Shown here piece by piece: positions 1 through 6,015 of a stretch of DNA of 9,744 nt. The position numbers were made by a program, and so were the translations under genes. Position 1 is the first letter of the stretch. The number at the start of each line of letters is the position of its first letter. The DNA is from Nitrospirota bacterium. GTDB lineage: Bacteria > Nitrospirota > Nitrospiria > Nitrospirales > NS-4. The stretch lies in assembly GCA_005877525.1 (NCBI GenBank), contig VBON01000015.1, forward strand, positions 1 through 9,744. The letters run 5' to 3'. The notes under the pieces are model-generated. The model saw only the letters and a program-made list of their open reading frames with translations. It was not told the DNA's origin and did no database searches.

Positions 1-2623
1 CCTCAGGTTTTAGCTGCCCTTGAAAGGGAGGCATGGGGGTTCCGCCGACGCCGGTCATGATGGTTTTGAAAATGTGCTCGCCATCGTGCCCCAGCTTGAC
101 GCCCCCGTGCTCGCCGGCCGGCAAGGTAAAGTTGGCCGAGCGGTCGGGACGACCCCAGACATCCTTCAGCCCTGCCGCCAAGATCCCGTCGCCTTTCCCG
201 TCCGCGCCATGGCACATGAAGCAGATGGCCTTGCCGTGAAAGATCGTCTTTCCGTTCTGGACGGAGGCTTGGGTCACAGGAGTTTCGGGTAGGATCACGA
301 TAGGCTGACCGACCGGTTCTTTCTGCCAGCGTTCCGAGAAGACTTTGATGTACTGGATGACCGCTGCGCGTTCCCGTCCGGAGATTTCTTCCCAGGTCGG
401 CATCGCTGTCCCCCAGAGTCCATGGGTGACAGTGATGAAGAGATCCGCGTCTGTAGGAAGCGAATCCTTCGCCGGCGTGGACCTGAATTTGAAGATGCCG
501 CGCGTGAAGTCGCGGGGCCGGGGATTCAAGAACCCGGCCGATGGCCCATTGCCATCACCCTTTGCTCCGTGGCAGCCGATGCAGCGTCGCTCATAGACTG
601 ATTTCCCAAACGCGAGCATCTCATCCTTCATTTCCGGACTGGGGTTCAGGGCCATCCCGGCGGAGATCCGTGTCGGGGCAAAGTCTTCACGCCAGTCGCC
701 GATGCTGGTTCCCAACCGCTGGATATACGCCACCAGGGCCTTTCCGTCTTCGTTGAGCTGCGGCGGGGCATCGCCCTTCGCAGGCTGGAAGAGCCACGGA
801 AACCGAGGCATGATCGAGTCCGGCACGACGTTACGAGGCTCCCAATGATGCGCGACGTGCCAGCCATCTTCGTACTTGCGACCCACACGGGTCAGGTCCG
901 GCCCGATCCGCCGGGTGCTGAAGAGGTGAGGACGGTCATAGGCGTATTCCCCGGTCTGGGACACAGGGCCCCAACGAAGTGTCTCCCCCGTGACAGGACG
1001 GATATATTGCGAATGACAGTACCAGCAGCCCTCCCGGATATAGACGCGCCGCCCGCGAAGCTCCAGAGGCGTATACTCGGCCACCTGGACCTGCTTTTTA
1101 GTGACGACGTCATCGACCGTCGTCACACGGGTGCCGGGTGAGAGGAATGGGATGATGCCCTGGACAACAACGGCCAGAAAAAAGAAACTGACTCCGGCCG
1201 CGAGCATCACGGTCGAAGGATTTTCGAGCCAACCCTGTTTCGGTACAGCACGGAGCGATTCATCCTCAGACCGACTCGCTCCAGAGACTTCCTTGTCAAG
1301 TGGCACACCCTCGCGCACGGTCCTGTAACAATTGATAACCAGCAGCAGAATGGCGATGTCCATCGTTGCACCAGCGAGGGTGCGGGTCACCCACCACGGC
1401 TGCATTTCTTTCACCGTATCCACGAAGTTGGCCCCGTATTCCAACATCGAGCCCTGAATAAAACCCTGAGCGATCAGCCCGATCGCCATGACGCTAAACC
1501 CGGTAATCGTCAGCCACATGTGCCAACTGGCGAGTCGGCTGCTCCAGAGCTGGCGACCAGTGACCCGTGGCCAGACGTAATACAACCCGCCCACCGTCCA
1601 GATGACCATGGCCCCAAAGACCGTGAGGTGGGAGTGGGCGATGACGAAATCGTTGAAATGCGTCAACTGTTGCAGCCGCATCAGTGCCTCTGTGGACCCC
1701 TGGAAGCACCCAATCAGATAATAGACTGCCCCCAGGAGCAGAAACTTGGCTGCATAGCTATCGGAATCCAAGCCGCCCAGGACAGGCCCCCAGCAGACCG
1801 GGATGATCAACAGCATGCTGGTCACGATTGCAATAGCCTGAGGCCAGTGGGGGATGGGGCTGTAGAGATAATGATGGATGCCGACAAAGGGGTAGAAGAA
1901 GGCCAGCGACCAGAACCCCAGCAGCGAGAGCCGGTGACTGTGGAGAGGGTTCTTGCTGCTCGGAGGGAGAAAATAATAGATCACTGCCAGGCCGGCCGGC
2001 GTAAGCCAGAGCCCGACGATGTAATGGATGAAGAGGCCGTGGAGCGCTGCGCTGTTGACCCCGGTTACCTGCTCCGCGTACGGCAGGACCACCCCGCCCA
2101 GGATGAGGTTCATCAAGGTCCAGATCAACGCGGCCGCTGTGTACCACATGGCCACGTAAAACCGCCTCTCCTTCCTCAGCCAGATCGTCCCCAGCACCTG
2201 CACGGTGACTAACCCCAGTGCCACAAACCGGAGAATGTTCAGGGGCCACTCATACTCTCCCGCTTCAAGCCCTGAGTTGTACCCCATCATGAAGGAGATG
2301 GATCCGAAGAACAGAAAGGCGTTCCAGAGCCACAGCAGCCACCAGCCCCACTCCTCTTTGTGCATACGGACACCGCAGAGCCGCGGCACGTAGTAATACA
2401 GCAAGCCCAGAAAATTGGTGGAGAAGGCCCCAAAGATCACGCCGTTCACATGAACGGGACGCAGCCGTCCGAAGGTCAGCCACGACGTGCCGCCCAAAAA
2501 CTCAGGATTGTGGAACTTGGTCGAGACGAGCACCCCAAAGAGGGGGAACACCATGAGCCAAACCAGTCCCCACGAGAGCCACGCCTTGATTAATGGTCGG
2601 TTGATCAGCTCCTCATTTGCCAT
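1..2623 (-). CDS. ccoNO: Fused cbb3-type haem-copper oxidase: CcoN + CcoO + two cytochrome c domains (3' end cut by window edge)
   Basis: One open frame of 874 codons without a stop, starting at ATG 2623 with GGAGG 7 bases upstream and leaving the window at base 1. Residues 1-435 are a CcoN-like, many-helix haem-copper catalytic subunit. H58 (in LRPVH) and H332 fit the low-spin haem b ligands, H330 the haem b3 ligand (both in AHSH), and H200, H250 and H251 the CuB ligands. Y244 sits where cbb3 oxidases have the cross-linked helix-7 tyrosine, and the glutamates typical of NO reductase are absent, so oxygen reduction is the likely reaction. A helix near 470-492 leads into a CcoO domain with haem motif CWYCH (533-537) and ligand M605. 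Two further class I cytochrome c domains follow: CIGCH 681-685 with M741, and CFMCH 801-805 with M864. CcoN, CcoO and CcoP are normally separate proteins. The extra haems probably replace dihaem CcoP, but no CcoP-type membrane anchor is visible. It is cotranscribed with the upstream copper protein. Domain calls are confident; the C-terminus is unknown. Confidence 0.93.
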   Translation of the reverse strand, partial: MANEELINRPLIKAWLSWGLVWLMVFPLFGVLVSTKFHNPEFLGGTSWLTFGRLRPVHVNGVIFGAFSTNFLGLLYYYVPRLCGVRMHKEEWGWWLLWLWNAFLFFGSISFMMGYNSGLEAGEYEWPLNILRFVALGLVTVQVLGTIWLRKERRFYVAMWYTAAALIWTLMNLILGGVVLPYAEQVTGVNSAALHGLFIHYIVGLWLTPAGLAVIYYFLPPSSKNPLHSHRLSLLGFWSLAFFYPFVGIHHYLYSPIPHWPQAIAIVTSMLLIIPVCWGPVLGGLDSDSYAAKFLLLGAVYYLIGCFQGSTEALMRLQQLTHFNDFVIAHSHLTVFGAMVIWTVGGLYYVWPRVTGRQLWSSRLASWHMWLTITGFSVMAIGLIAQGFIQGSMLEYGANFVDTVKEMQPWWVTRTLAGATMDIAILLLVINCYRTVREGVPLDKEVSGASRSEDESLRAVPKQGWLENPSTVMLAAGVSFFFLAVVVQGIIPFLSPGTRVTTVDDVVTKKQVQVAEYTPLELRGRRVYIREGCWYCHSQYIRPVTGETLRWGPVSQTGEYAYDRPHLFSTRRIGPDLTRVGRKYEDGWHVAHHWEPRNVVPDSIMPRFPWLFQPAKGDAPPQLNEDGKALVAYIQRLGTSIGDWREDFAPTRISAGMALNPSPEMKDEMLAFGKSVYERRCIGCHGAKGDGNGPSAGFLNPRPRDFTRGIFKFRSTPAKDSLPTDADLFITVTHGLWGTAMPTWEEISGRERAAVIQYIKVFSERWQKEPVGQPIVILPETPVTQASVQNGKTIFHGKAICFMCHGADGKGDGILAAGLKDVWGRPDRSANFTLPAGEHGGVKLGHDGEHIFKTIMTGVGGTPMPPFQGQLKPE

Positions 2624-2658
2624 GGTGAGCCTCCACGGGCTTGCAGTGCCAGCCCAGA

Positions 2659-2680
2659 GGGAGGTAGCCCCCCACCTCCC
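2659..2680 (-). other. Intercistronic hairpin between cupredoxin and oxidase genes
   Basis: GGGAGGT (2659-2665) and ACCTCCC (2674-2680) can pair as a perfect 7-bp stem with an 8-base loop in the 73-base gap between the two genes. No T-run follows on the minus strand, so it does not look like an intrinsic terminator. It could stabilise or process the mRNA, which is inference, or be a chance pairing in G/C-rich sequence. Confidence 0.35.
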
Positions 2681-2696
2681 CCTGAATTTCGTACGC

Positions 2697-3095
2697 TTAG
2701 CGCTTAATGTACAGCTGCCCGCCGATATGCCCCTTGTGAAGATGGCAGTAATACTTAAAGGAGCTCCGATCGGTTCCGATGGCATCGAGGTCTGTGACCG
2801 AGATCTTAATCGTTTTGGATTCGCCGGGTTTCAAGACTTCCCTTACCTTGAGCCGGTCAATGGCAAACCCGTGCTCTTTCTTCGTGTGGTTGGTCACGAT
2901 CAATTCCAGCGGGTTCAATCTCCCTTTCTCGTCCAGAATGATCGCAGACGGGACATAGTAACTGACGTGCTCTTCGCTGAGAATGGCGAGTCGGAACTCC
3001 GCTGGTTCGCCTCCTAGCATCTCCTCGGCATAGGACCGGGCACCGCCAATCAGTACTAGAAGAAACAAAATGCTCACTCCAACTAGTGCTTTCAT
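2697..3095 (-). CDS. Exported nitrosocyanin-like cupredoxin (mononuclear copper protein)
   Basis: 132 residues, ATG 3095, with AGGAGGG 7 bases upstream. Residues 1-23 form a signal peptide (hydrophobic 5-18, likely cut near SYA-EE), so the protein acts in the periplasm. The rest is one cupredoxin domain. The segment HGFAID (75-80), REVLKPGESKTI (85-96) and YYCHLH (115-120) matches, from memory, the corresponding part of Nitrosomonas nitrosocyanin better than plastocyanin or azurin. Likely copper ligands are H75, C117 and H120. The position normally held by an axial Met is H123 (C-x2-H-x2-H). Nitrosocyanin also has a second His after the Cys but uses Glu where this protein has H75. A longer loop (about 101-112) precedes the Cys strand. 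It is first in an operon with the fused cbb3-type oxidase, which suggests it delivers electrons or copper to that enzyme, or acts as an oxidase accessory subunit. The fold is confident; the function is inference. Confidence 0.88.
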   Translation of the reverse strand: MKALVGVSILFLLVLIGGARSYAEEMLGGEPAEFRLAILSEEHVSYYVPSAIILDEKGRLNPLELIVTNHTKKEHGFAIDRLKVREVLKPGESKTIKISVTDLDAIGTDRSSFKYYCHLHKGHIGGQLYIKR

Positions 3096-3180
3096 AGCTC
3101 ACCCTCCTTTTATTGGGGGTTGACCTTCCGCTTCATTGCGGTTCGCACGGAAAGCTCGTGGTGACCGGCATCCAGTTGTC

Positions 3181-3202
3181 GGCTGCAAAGGTACTAGCAG
3201 CC
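3181..3202 (-). other. Leader hairpin upstream of cupredoxin gene
   Basis: GGCTGC (3181-3186) and GCAGCC (3197-3202) form a perfect 6-bp stem with a 10-base loop. It overlaps the -10 box of the proximal promoter candidate (3188-3193), so it would form only in transcripts from the distal promoter near 3299. Chance pairing is possible. Confidence 0.3.
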
Positions 3203-3216
3203 TCCGCGGTCGTCAA
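3188..3216 (-). promoter_or_regulatory. Sigma-70-like proximal promoter for cupredoxin/oxidase operon
   Basis: On the minus strand TTGACG (3216-3211) is separated by exactly 17 bases from TACCTT (3193-3188). The -35 box matches the consensus in five of six positions; the -10 box keeps only the T, A and final T. The predicted start near 3181 leaves a leader of about 85 bases. It could be a basal promoter alongside the regulated one at 3299-3341. Confidence 0.45.
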
Positions 3217-3220
3217 GTAG

Positions 3221-3250
3221 TCAGTGGAAGAGACATCGGAGTTGTCGCAT
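3221..3250 (-). CDS. Possible 9-residue leader peptide (upstream ORF)
   Basis: ATG at 3250 opens a nine-codon frame (MRQLRCLFH) ending in TGA, preceded by GGGAGG with a 5-base spacer. It lies in the predicted leader of the distal promoter, and its ribosome-binding site falls in the loop of a GC-rich hairpin. Short ORFs with good Shine-Dalgarno sequences also arise by chance, so this is only a candidate. Confidence 0.22.
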   Translation of the reverse strand: MRQLRCLFH

Positions 3251-3282
3251 GGCGGCCTCCCGCCGCCTGACCGTTTGGCGGC
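3251..3282 (-). other. Two mutually exclusive GC hairpins in the cupredoxin leader
   Basis: GGCGGC (3251-3256), GCCGCC (3262-3267) and GGCGGC (3277-3282) are each 6 bases long, so the middle arm can pair perfectly with either neighbour (loops of 5 and 9 bases). In minus-strand RNA one choice puts GGGAG, the ribosome-binding site of the possible leader ORF, in the loop. This is an attenuator-like geometry, but there is no T-run. Confidence 0.35.
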
Positions 3283-3298
3283 TACCGTACTTCAAGCC

Positions 3299-3341
3299 AC
3301 GCTACAGGGATAACATGAGATGAGTATGAAGGGATCATGAA
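3299..3341 (-). promoter_or_regulatory. Triple-repeat activated promoter of the cupredoxin/oxidase operon
   Basis: Read on the minus strand: TTCAT (from 3341), TTCAT (from 3330) and CTCAT (from 3319), at exact 11-base spacing, then TGTAGCGT (3306-3299) containing a TAnnnT -10 box. There is no recognisable -35 box; the last repeat occupies that region. The architecture and spacing are identical to the sites at 6596-6638 and 8158-8200. It resembles OmpR/PhoB-family activated promoters. The predicted start near 3292 gives a leader of about 195 bases. Confidence 0.6.
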
Positions 3342-3351
3342 GAATACTTCA
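3338..3351. promoter_or_regulatory. Near-perfect palindromic operator between divergent genes
   Basis: TGAAGAATACTTCA is a palindrome apart from its central base pair and differs by one base from the perfect palindrome at 6635-6648. In both places it joins the first minus-strand TTCA half-site to a plus-strand TTCA, so one protein array could serve both directions. Confidence 0.45.
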
Positions 3352-3376
3352 TCAATAGGTTAACCCTGTTGCCTTG

Positions 3377-3382
3377 TATAGT
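3377..3382 (+). promoter_or_regulatory. Candidate -10 box for DUF1614 gene
   Basis: TATAGT matches the sigma-70 -10 consensus in five of six positions and lies 34 bases upstream of the chosen ATG at 3417. No good -35 box is present at the usual distance, and the plus-strand TTCAT at 3348-3352 is not in the register seen at the other repeat promoters. It argues against the in-frame TTG at 3369 as start, since that would lie upstream of the transcript. Confidence 0.35.
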
Positions 3383-3416
3383 TGTCGCGGAGAGGTTTAC
3401 TGTAGAGGGAAGAGAG

Positions 3417-4100
3417 ATGCTGTCTGGCAACCTCCACTTCTTCCCTCTCACGCTCCCTTTTATTCTCGCGTTCTTCTTCCTCATCGGCATCATCATCGCC
3501 TTAATCGAGATCGGCATCATTCAGTACGCCTACGTGAAAATGGGGGTGAATCGACGTCATGTCTTCGCCGTGCTGATCCTCACGCTCCTCGGTAGCTACG
3601 TCAACATCCCTGTCGCCGAGTTTCCTGCAGAGCGCATGATTTCAGACCAGGAGATCAGCTACTTCGGGATGCGATACGTTGTGCCTGTGGTCGAAGAGTT
3701 GCCGCGAACGGTCGTCGCTGTCAACGTCGGTGGCGCGATCATTCCGACCCTTCTATCTTTTTATCTGATCAAGAAGAAGGGGATGTATGGCCGAACCCTT
3801 TTGGGAGTGGCCATTGTCACGGCTGTCGTTCACTGGATGGCCCACCCTGTCGAGGGAGTAGGTATCGCTGTGCCGATCTTCATTCCCCCAATTGTGGCTG
3901 CGAGCGTCGCCCTCTTGCTTGCTCGGCATTCCGCTCCCTCCCTCGCCTACATCTGCGGGAGCCTGGGCACCCTCATCGGAGCGGACCTCCTGAATCTCGA
4001 CAAAATCCAGGGGCTGGGGGCCCCCATCGCCTCCATTGGAGGCGCTGGGACCTTCGATGGGATTTTTATGACCGGGCTCCTGGCCGTCTTATTGGCGTAA
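3417..4100 (+). CDS. DUF1614 family integral membrane protein
   Basis: 227 residues from ATG 3417. An in-frame TTG at 3369 would add 16 residues but has no good ribosome-binding site and precedes the likely -10 box; GAGGGA lies just ahead of the ATG. About six or seven hydrophobic segments are visible (roughly 8-33, 46-65, 97-118, 126-143, 148-169, 174-190, 203-226). The C-terminal stretch with GTLIGADLLNL (184-194) and the Gly-rich SIGGAGTFDGIF (206-217) is the hallmark of DUF1614 as I recall it. This family is common in bacteria and archaea and has no established function. It diverges from the cupredoxin/oxidase operon across a shared regulatory region and converges on the SmbP-like gene with 11 bases between the stop codons. 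The family is fairly certain; a transport role would be speculation. Confidence 0.85.
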   Translation: MLSGNLHFFPLTLPFILAFFFLIGIIIALIEIGIIQYAYVKMGVNRRHVFAVLILTLLGSYVNIPVAEFPAERMISDQEISYFGMRYVVPVVEELPRTVVAVNVGGAIIPTLLSFYLIKKKGMYGRTLLGVAIVTAVVHWMAHPVEGVGIAVPIFIPPIVAASVALLLARHSAPSLAYICGSLGTLIGADLLNLDKIQGLGAPIASIGGAGTFDGIFMTGLLAVLLA

Positions 4101-4111
4101 CGACAGCTTGC

Positions 4112-4480
4112 TCACGACTTTCCCTTGCCTTCCTCAGCCTCAAGGTGCCTCAAGGCTTCCTCTGCATGCTTCGTGCCTTCTACCGCATTTCCTTTTTTTG
4201 CCTCCTCCACCGCCATCTTCAAGTGTTTGATCCCCTCCTCGACATGGGCTTCGTGCTCTTTTTTCTCCGCCTTCTCCGCATACTTCAACGCCGTTTCAGC
4301 ATGCTTCCTGAGCTCATCCGCCTTACCGGCCTTCCCCTTTTCGATCGCCTCTTTGGTGTGCGAGATAGCTAGTGCTTCCTGCTTTCCCTCTTTTTTCTCC
4401 GCCGCCCAAGAGGCCCCGCCTGTGACGAATGTCAGAGCCCCAACCATCAGTACTCCCACCATTACGCCTTTAGAGATCAT
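4112..4480 (-). CDS. smbP: SmbP-like small exported metal-binding protein
   Basis: 122 residues. ATG 4480 is preferred over the GTG directly before it because GGGAGG then sits 8 bases upstream rather than 5. Residues 1-27 are a signal peptide ending in an Ala-x-Ala-type site (SWAA-EK). The mature part is Lys/Glu/Ala-rich and wholly helical in pattern, with recurring KH-A-E-A units: H41, H60, H76, H79, H86, H105 and H112. GIKHLK-A (83-90) and TKHAEEALRHLE (103-114) align, from memory, with Nitrosomonas europaea SmbP, a periplasmic four-helix bundle that binds copper and other divalent metals. This copy has only seven mature histidines, fewer than I recall for the Nitrosomonas protein, so its capacity may be lower. 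It lies 127 bases downstream of the 98-residue gene on the same strand and converges on DUF1614. It probably buffers periplasmic metal. Confidence 0.82.
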   Translation of the reverse strand: MISKGVMVGVLMVGALTFVTGGASWAAEKKEGKQEALAISHTKEAIEKGKAGKADELRKHAETALKYAEKAEKKEHEAHVEEGIKHLKMAVEEAKKGNAVEGTKHAEEALRHLEAEEGKGKS

Positions 4481-4575
4481 CACTGCACCTCCCAGTTAGT
4501 AGTTTTGAACTCAGTACCTAATCGGTCATTGCCCCAGAAGGAGCAGCCCCGCCACGACGAGCTGGAGCCCCCAGG

Positions 4576-4587
4576 GATGGCGCCATC
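4576..4587. repeat. 12-base perfect palindrome upstream of the SmbP-like gene
   Basis: GATGGCGCCATC lies in the 127-base gap between the 98-residue gene and the SmbP-like gene. It could be an operator or an RNA hairpin, but no second copy is seen. Nothing else is evident in this gap apart from the ribosome-binding site; no convincing sigma-70 promoter was found. Confidence 0.25.
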
Positions 4588-4607
4588 GCCATGATGCGTC
4601 TCAGTCT

Positions 4608-4904
4608 CTAGGTCCACTGCGGCCGTTTCTGACGAATCGTCAACCGCAATCGGCTGTAACGGAGGGGTTTCTCTGGGTCTCTCGTGTAGTGGGTCTGGTC
4701 CACACCCACCTCGACCTGCCTCATCGGCACGCACAGGTGCTGTCGTAAGTGAAGAAAACGGGGCTCGAGCGAAAGTACGACATACTCGTTGGTGCATTCT
4801 GTGATCACGGCAGTCAGGCCTTTCTCGTCGAGAAAGTCCACCGTGACGCGCTCTTGCGGATCAATCCATTCGCGAATCGCCTCGAGTTTCGCCGCATTAT
4901 CCAT
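4608..4904 (-). CDS. Small hypothetical protein, 98 residues
   Basis: ATG 4904 is preceded by GGGGAGAGG about 6 bases upstream. There is no signal peptide or membrane segment, so it is probably cytoplasmic. A short helix (5-14, ending IREWID) is followed by alternating hydrophobic residues (19-49: RVTVDFLDEKG, TAVITE, YVVLSLE), a pattern like a small beta-barrel, then a basic C-terminus. I do not recognise the family. It lies downstream of the hairpin terminator of the PRC-barrel gene and upstream of the SmbP-like gene, so it may be expressed with the latter. The overlapping frames on both strands (minus 4480-4797, plus 4749-5312) have poorer composition and start sites. Confidence 0.6.
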   Translation of the reverse strand: MDNAAKLEAIREWIDPQERVTVDFLDEKGLTAVITECTNEYVVLSLEPRFLHLRQHLCVPMRQVEVGVDQTHYTRDPEKPLRYSRLRLTIRQKRPQWT

Positions 4905-4946
4905 TACCGCCTCTCCCCGTCAATGCCTATCAACATGCAAACGAAA

Positions 4947-4975
4947 GCCGGGACGGCAAATCCTGCCGTCCCGGC
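4947..4975 (-). terminator. Intrinsic terminator after the PRC-barrel gene
   Basis: A perfect 12-bp inverted repeat, GCCGGGACGGCA (4947-4958) and TGCCGTCCCGGC (4964-4975), with a 5-base loop, lies 7 bases past the PRC-barrel stop codon. On the minus strand the stem is followed by TTTCGTTTG, a modest T-rich tract. This should end the two-gene operon starting at 6534, with some read-through possible because the T-run is broken. Confidence 0.8.
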
Positions 4976-4982
4976 GCAAGAT

Positions 4983-5999
4983 TCAGCTCATGTGTACGGG
5001 CGCGTGCGCTTTGATGTAGGTGATGATCGGATCGACGTCCGACTGCGAGTAATAGCCCTTCGAAATCCCCTCTTCCAGCACATTCAAGGCACGCCTGACG
5101 AAGTCTCTCGCCATCGCATCGCTGTGGGCGACCAGCGCTTTCGCCGAGTCATCCAGCAGGTACATCACAGCCGCCTGCGGCGATCGTGGGTCATTCGACC
5201 ACAAGGGCCGGTATTGCTCCTTCATCAGTTCCCGTTCGATGTCTTTCACCCACTGAGCGGCATAGGTGTCCGCCGCCGCAATCGTGATCCAATCCAGGTG
5301 ATTCGGAGCTGAAAGAGGATCCTTCAGGCTGACGTGCGGTGCTGTGTCGATCCTAGCATTGGCGACCGTTCTGACTGAAATGGCGGCATGGAACTCATTG
5401 ACTTTAGCCTCGATCGTGTCCCCGACTTTGGGGAGCCCGGCCATCTGCGTGCCGTTCTCCATGTGAAGCCGGACTTTTTTGCCGGCTGCGTCGTTGACCA
5501 CATAGTCCGCGGCCTCGACCCCGAGCAGCTCTCCTCTCACCGTGTAGGTAGGAGACATCATCCCTGGCCTCATCAAGTTCTTGATCTCTTTGGCCGTTTC
5601 ACCGAGGGCAGTTGTGAGCTGCTCTTGTTCCGCTGTGAGGACTACGCTCTTGCCGTTCCGGCTTACGGTGAAGGACTTCCATGGGAGGGCCACCAAACGG
5701 CCGTCGTTCATTGCCACCACGGCGTACTCGATCTTCCCCTCACTCGAATCCATGATCAGCTTCTCGAGTTTCCCCAATTTGCTCCCCTGCGGGTCCTTGA
5801 CGGCCATCTCCAGGAACGGCGAATGCTGGATCGCCTCAAGGTGTCCGCGGGGAACCGGGAGGACAATGTACTTTTGAGGAGGCGACGCTCCTCCGGTGAT
5901 ATCGATTAGGTTGGGGGCGGCCATCGCGCCGAACGATTGGGCCAGGAAGGACAAGCTCACCATACATACGGCTGCGATAAGTGTTCCTAGTATTTTCAT
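4983..5999 (-). CDS. Exported PRC-barrel domain protein
   Basis: 338 residues from ATG 5999, which has AAGGAGA 8 bases upstream and begins a clear signal peptide (MKILGTLIAAVCMVSLSFLA..., cut near AMA-AP, residue 28). The open frame extends 37 codons further upstream, but that part is charged and non-signal-like, overlaps the preceding gene and has no ribosome-binding site. Residues about 60-125 form a PRC-barrel domain (GSKLGKLEKLIMD, KIEYAVVAM, RLVALPWKSF). Residues 150-212 look like a second small beta domain with a VRGELLG-VEAADYVV pattern. The C-terminus (240-335) is helical and unrecognised. PRC-barrels are best known from RimM and the photosynthetic reaction centre H subunit, and exported versions often accompany BON-domain stress proteins. 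The gene is 16 bases downstream of a membrane protein gene and ends at a strong terminator. An envelope role is inferred. Confidence 0.85.
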   Translation of the reverse strand: MKILGTLIAAVCMVSLSFLAQSFGAMAAPNLIDITGGASPPQKYIVLPVPRGHLEAIQHSPFLEMAVKDPQGSKLGKLEKLIMDSSEGKIEYAVVAMNDGRLVALPWKSFTVSRNGKSVVLTAEQEQLTTALGETAKEIKNLMRPGMMSPTYTVRGELLGVEAADYVVNDAAGKKVRLHMENGTQMAGLPKVGDTIEAKVNEFHAAISVRTVANARIDTAPHVSLKDPLSAPNHLDWITIAAADTYAAQWVKDIERELMKEQYRPLWSNDPRSPQAAVMYLLDDSAKALVAHSDAMARDFVRRALNVLEEGISKGYYSQSDVDPIITYIKAHAPVHMS

Positions 6000-6015
6000 C
6001 TGATTCTCCTTTCTG

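Noticed and set aside
1520..2212. 230-codon plus-strand open frame
   Set aside because: It lies wholly inside the oxidase frame on the other strand; its translation is Asp/Gln/Pro-rich with no domain, as expected of a shadow of a GC-rich gene.
1..2623. Nitric oxide reductase (NorB) identity for the catalytic domain
   Set aside because: The NorB glutamates are missing, the helix-7 tyrosine (Y244) is present, and a CcoO domain is fused behind it.
2659..2680. Terminator between cupredoxin and oxidase genes
   Set aside because: The hairpin is not followed by a T-run on the minus strand, and the two genes are close enough to be one operon.
4749..5312. 187-codon plus-strand open frame
   Set aside because: It overlaps the 98-residue gene, the hairpin terminator and the end of the PRC-barrel gene on the opposite strand, and has no ribosome-binding site.
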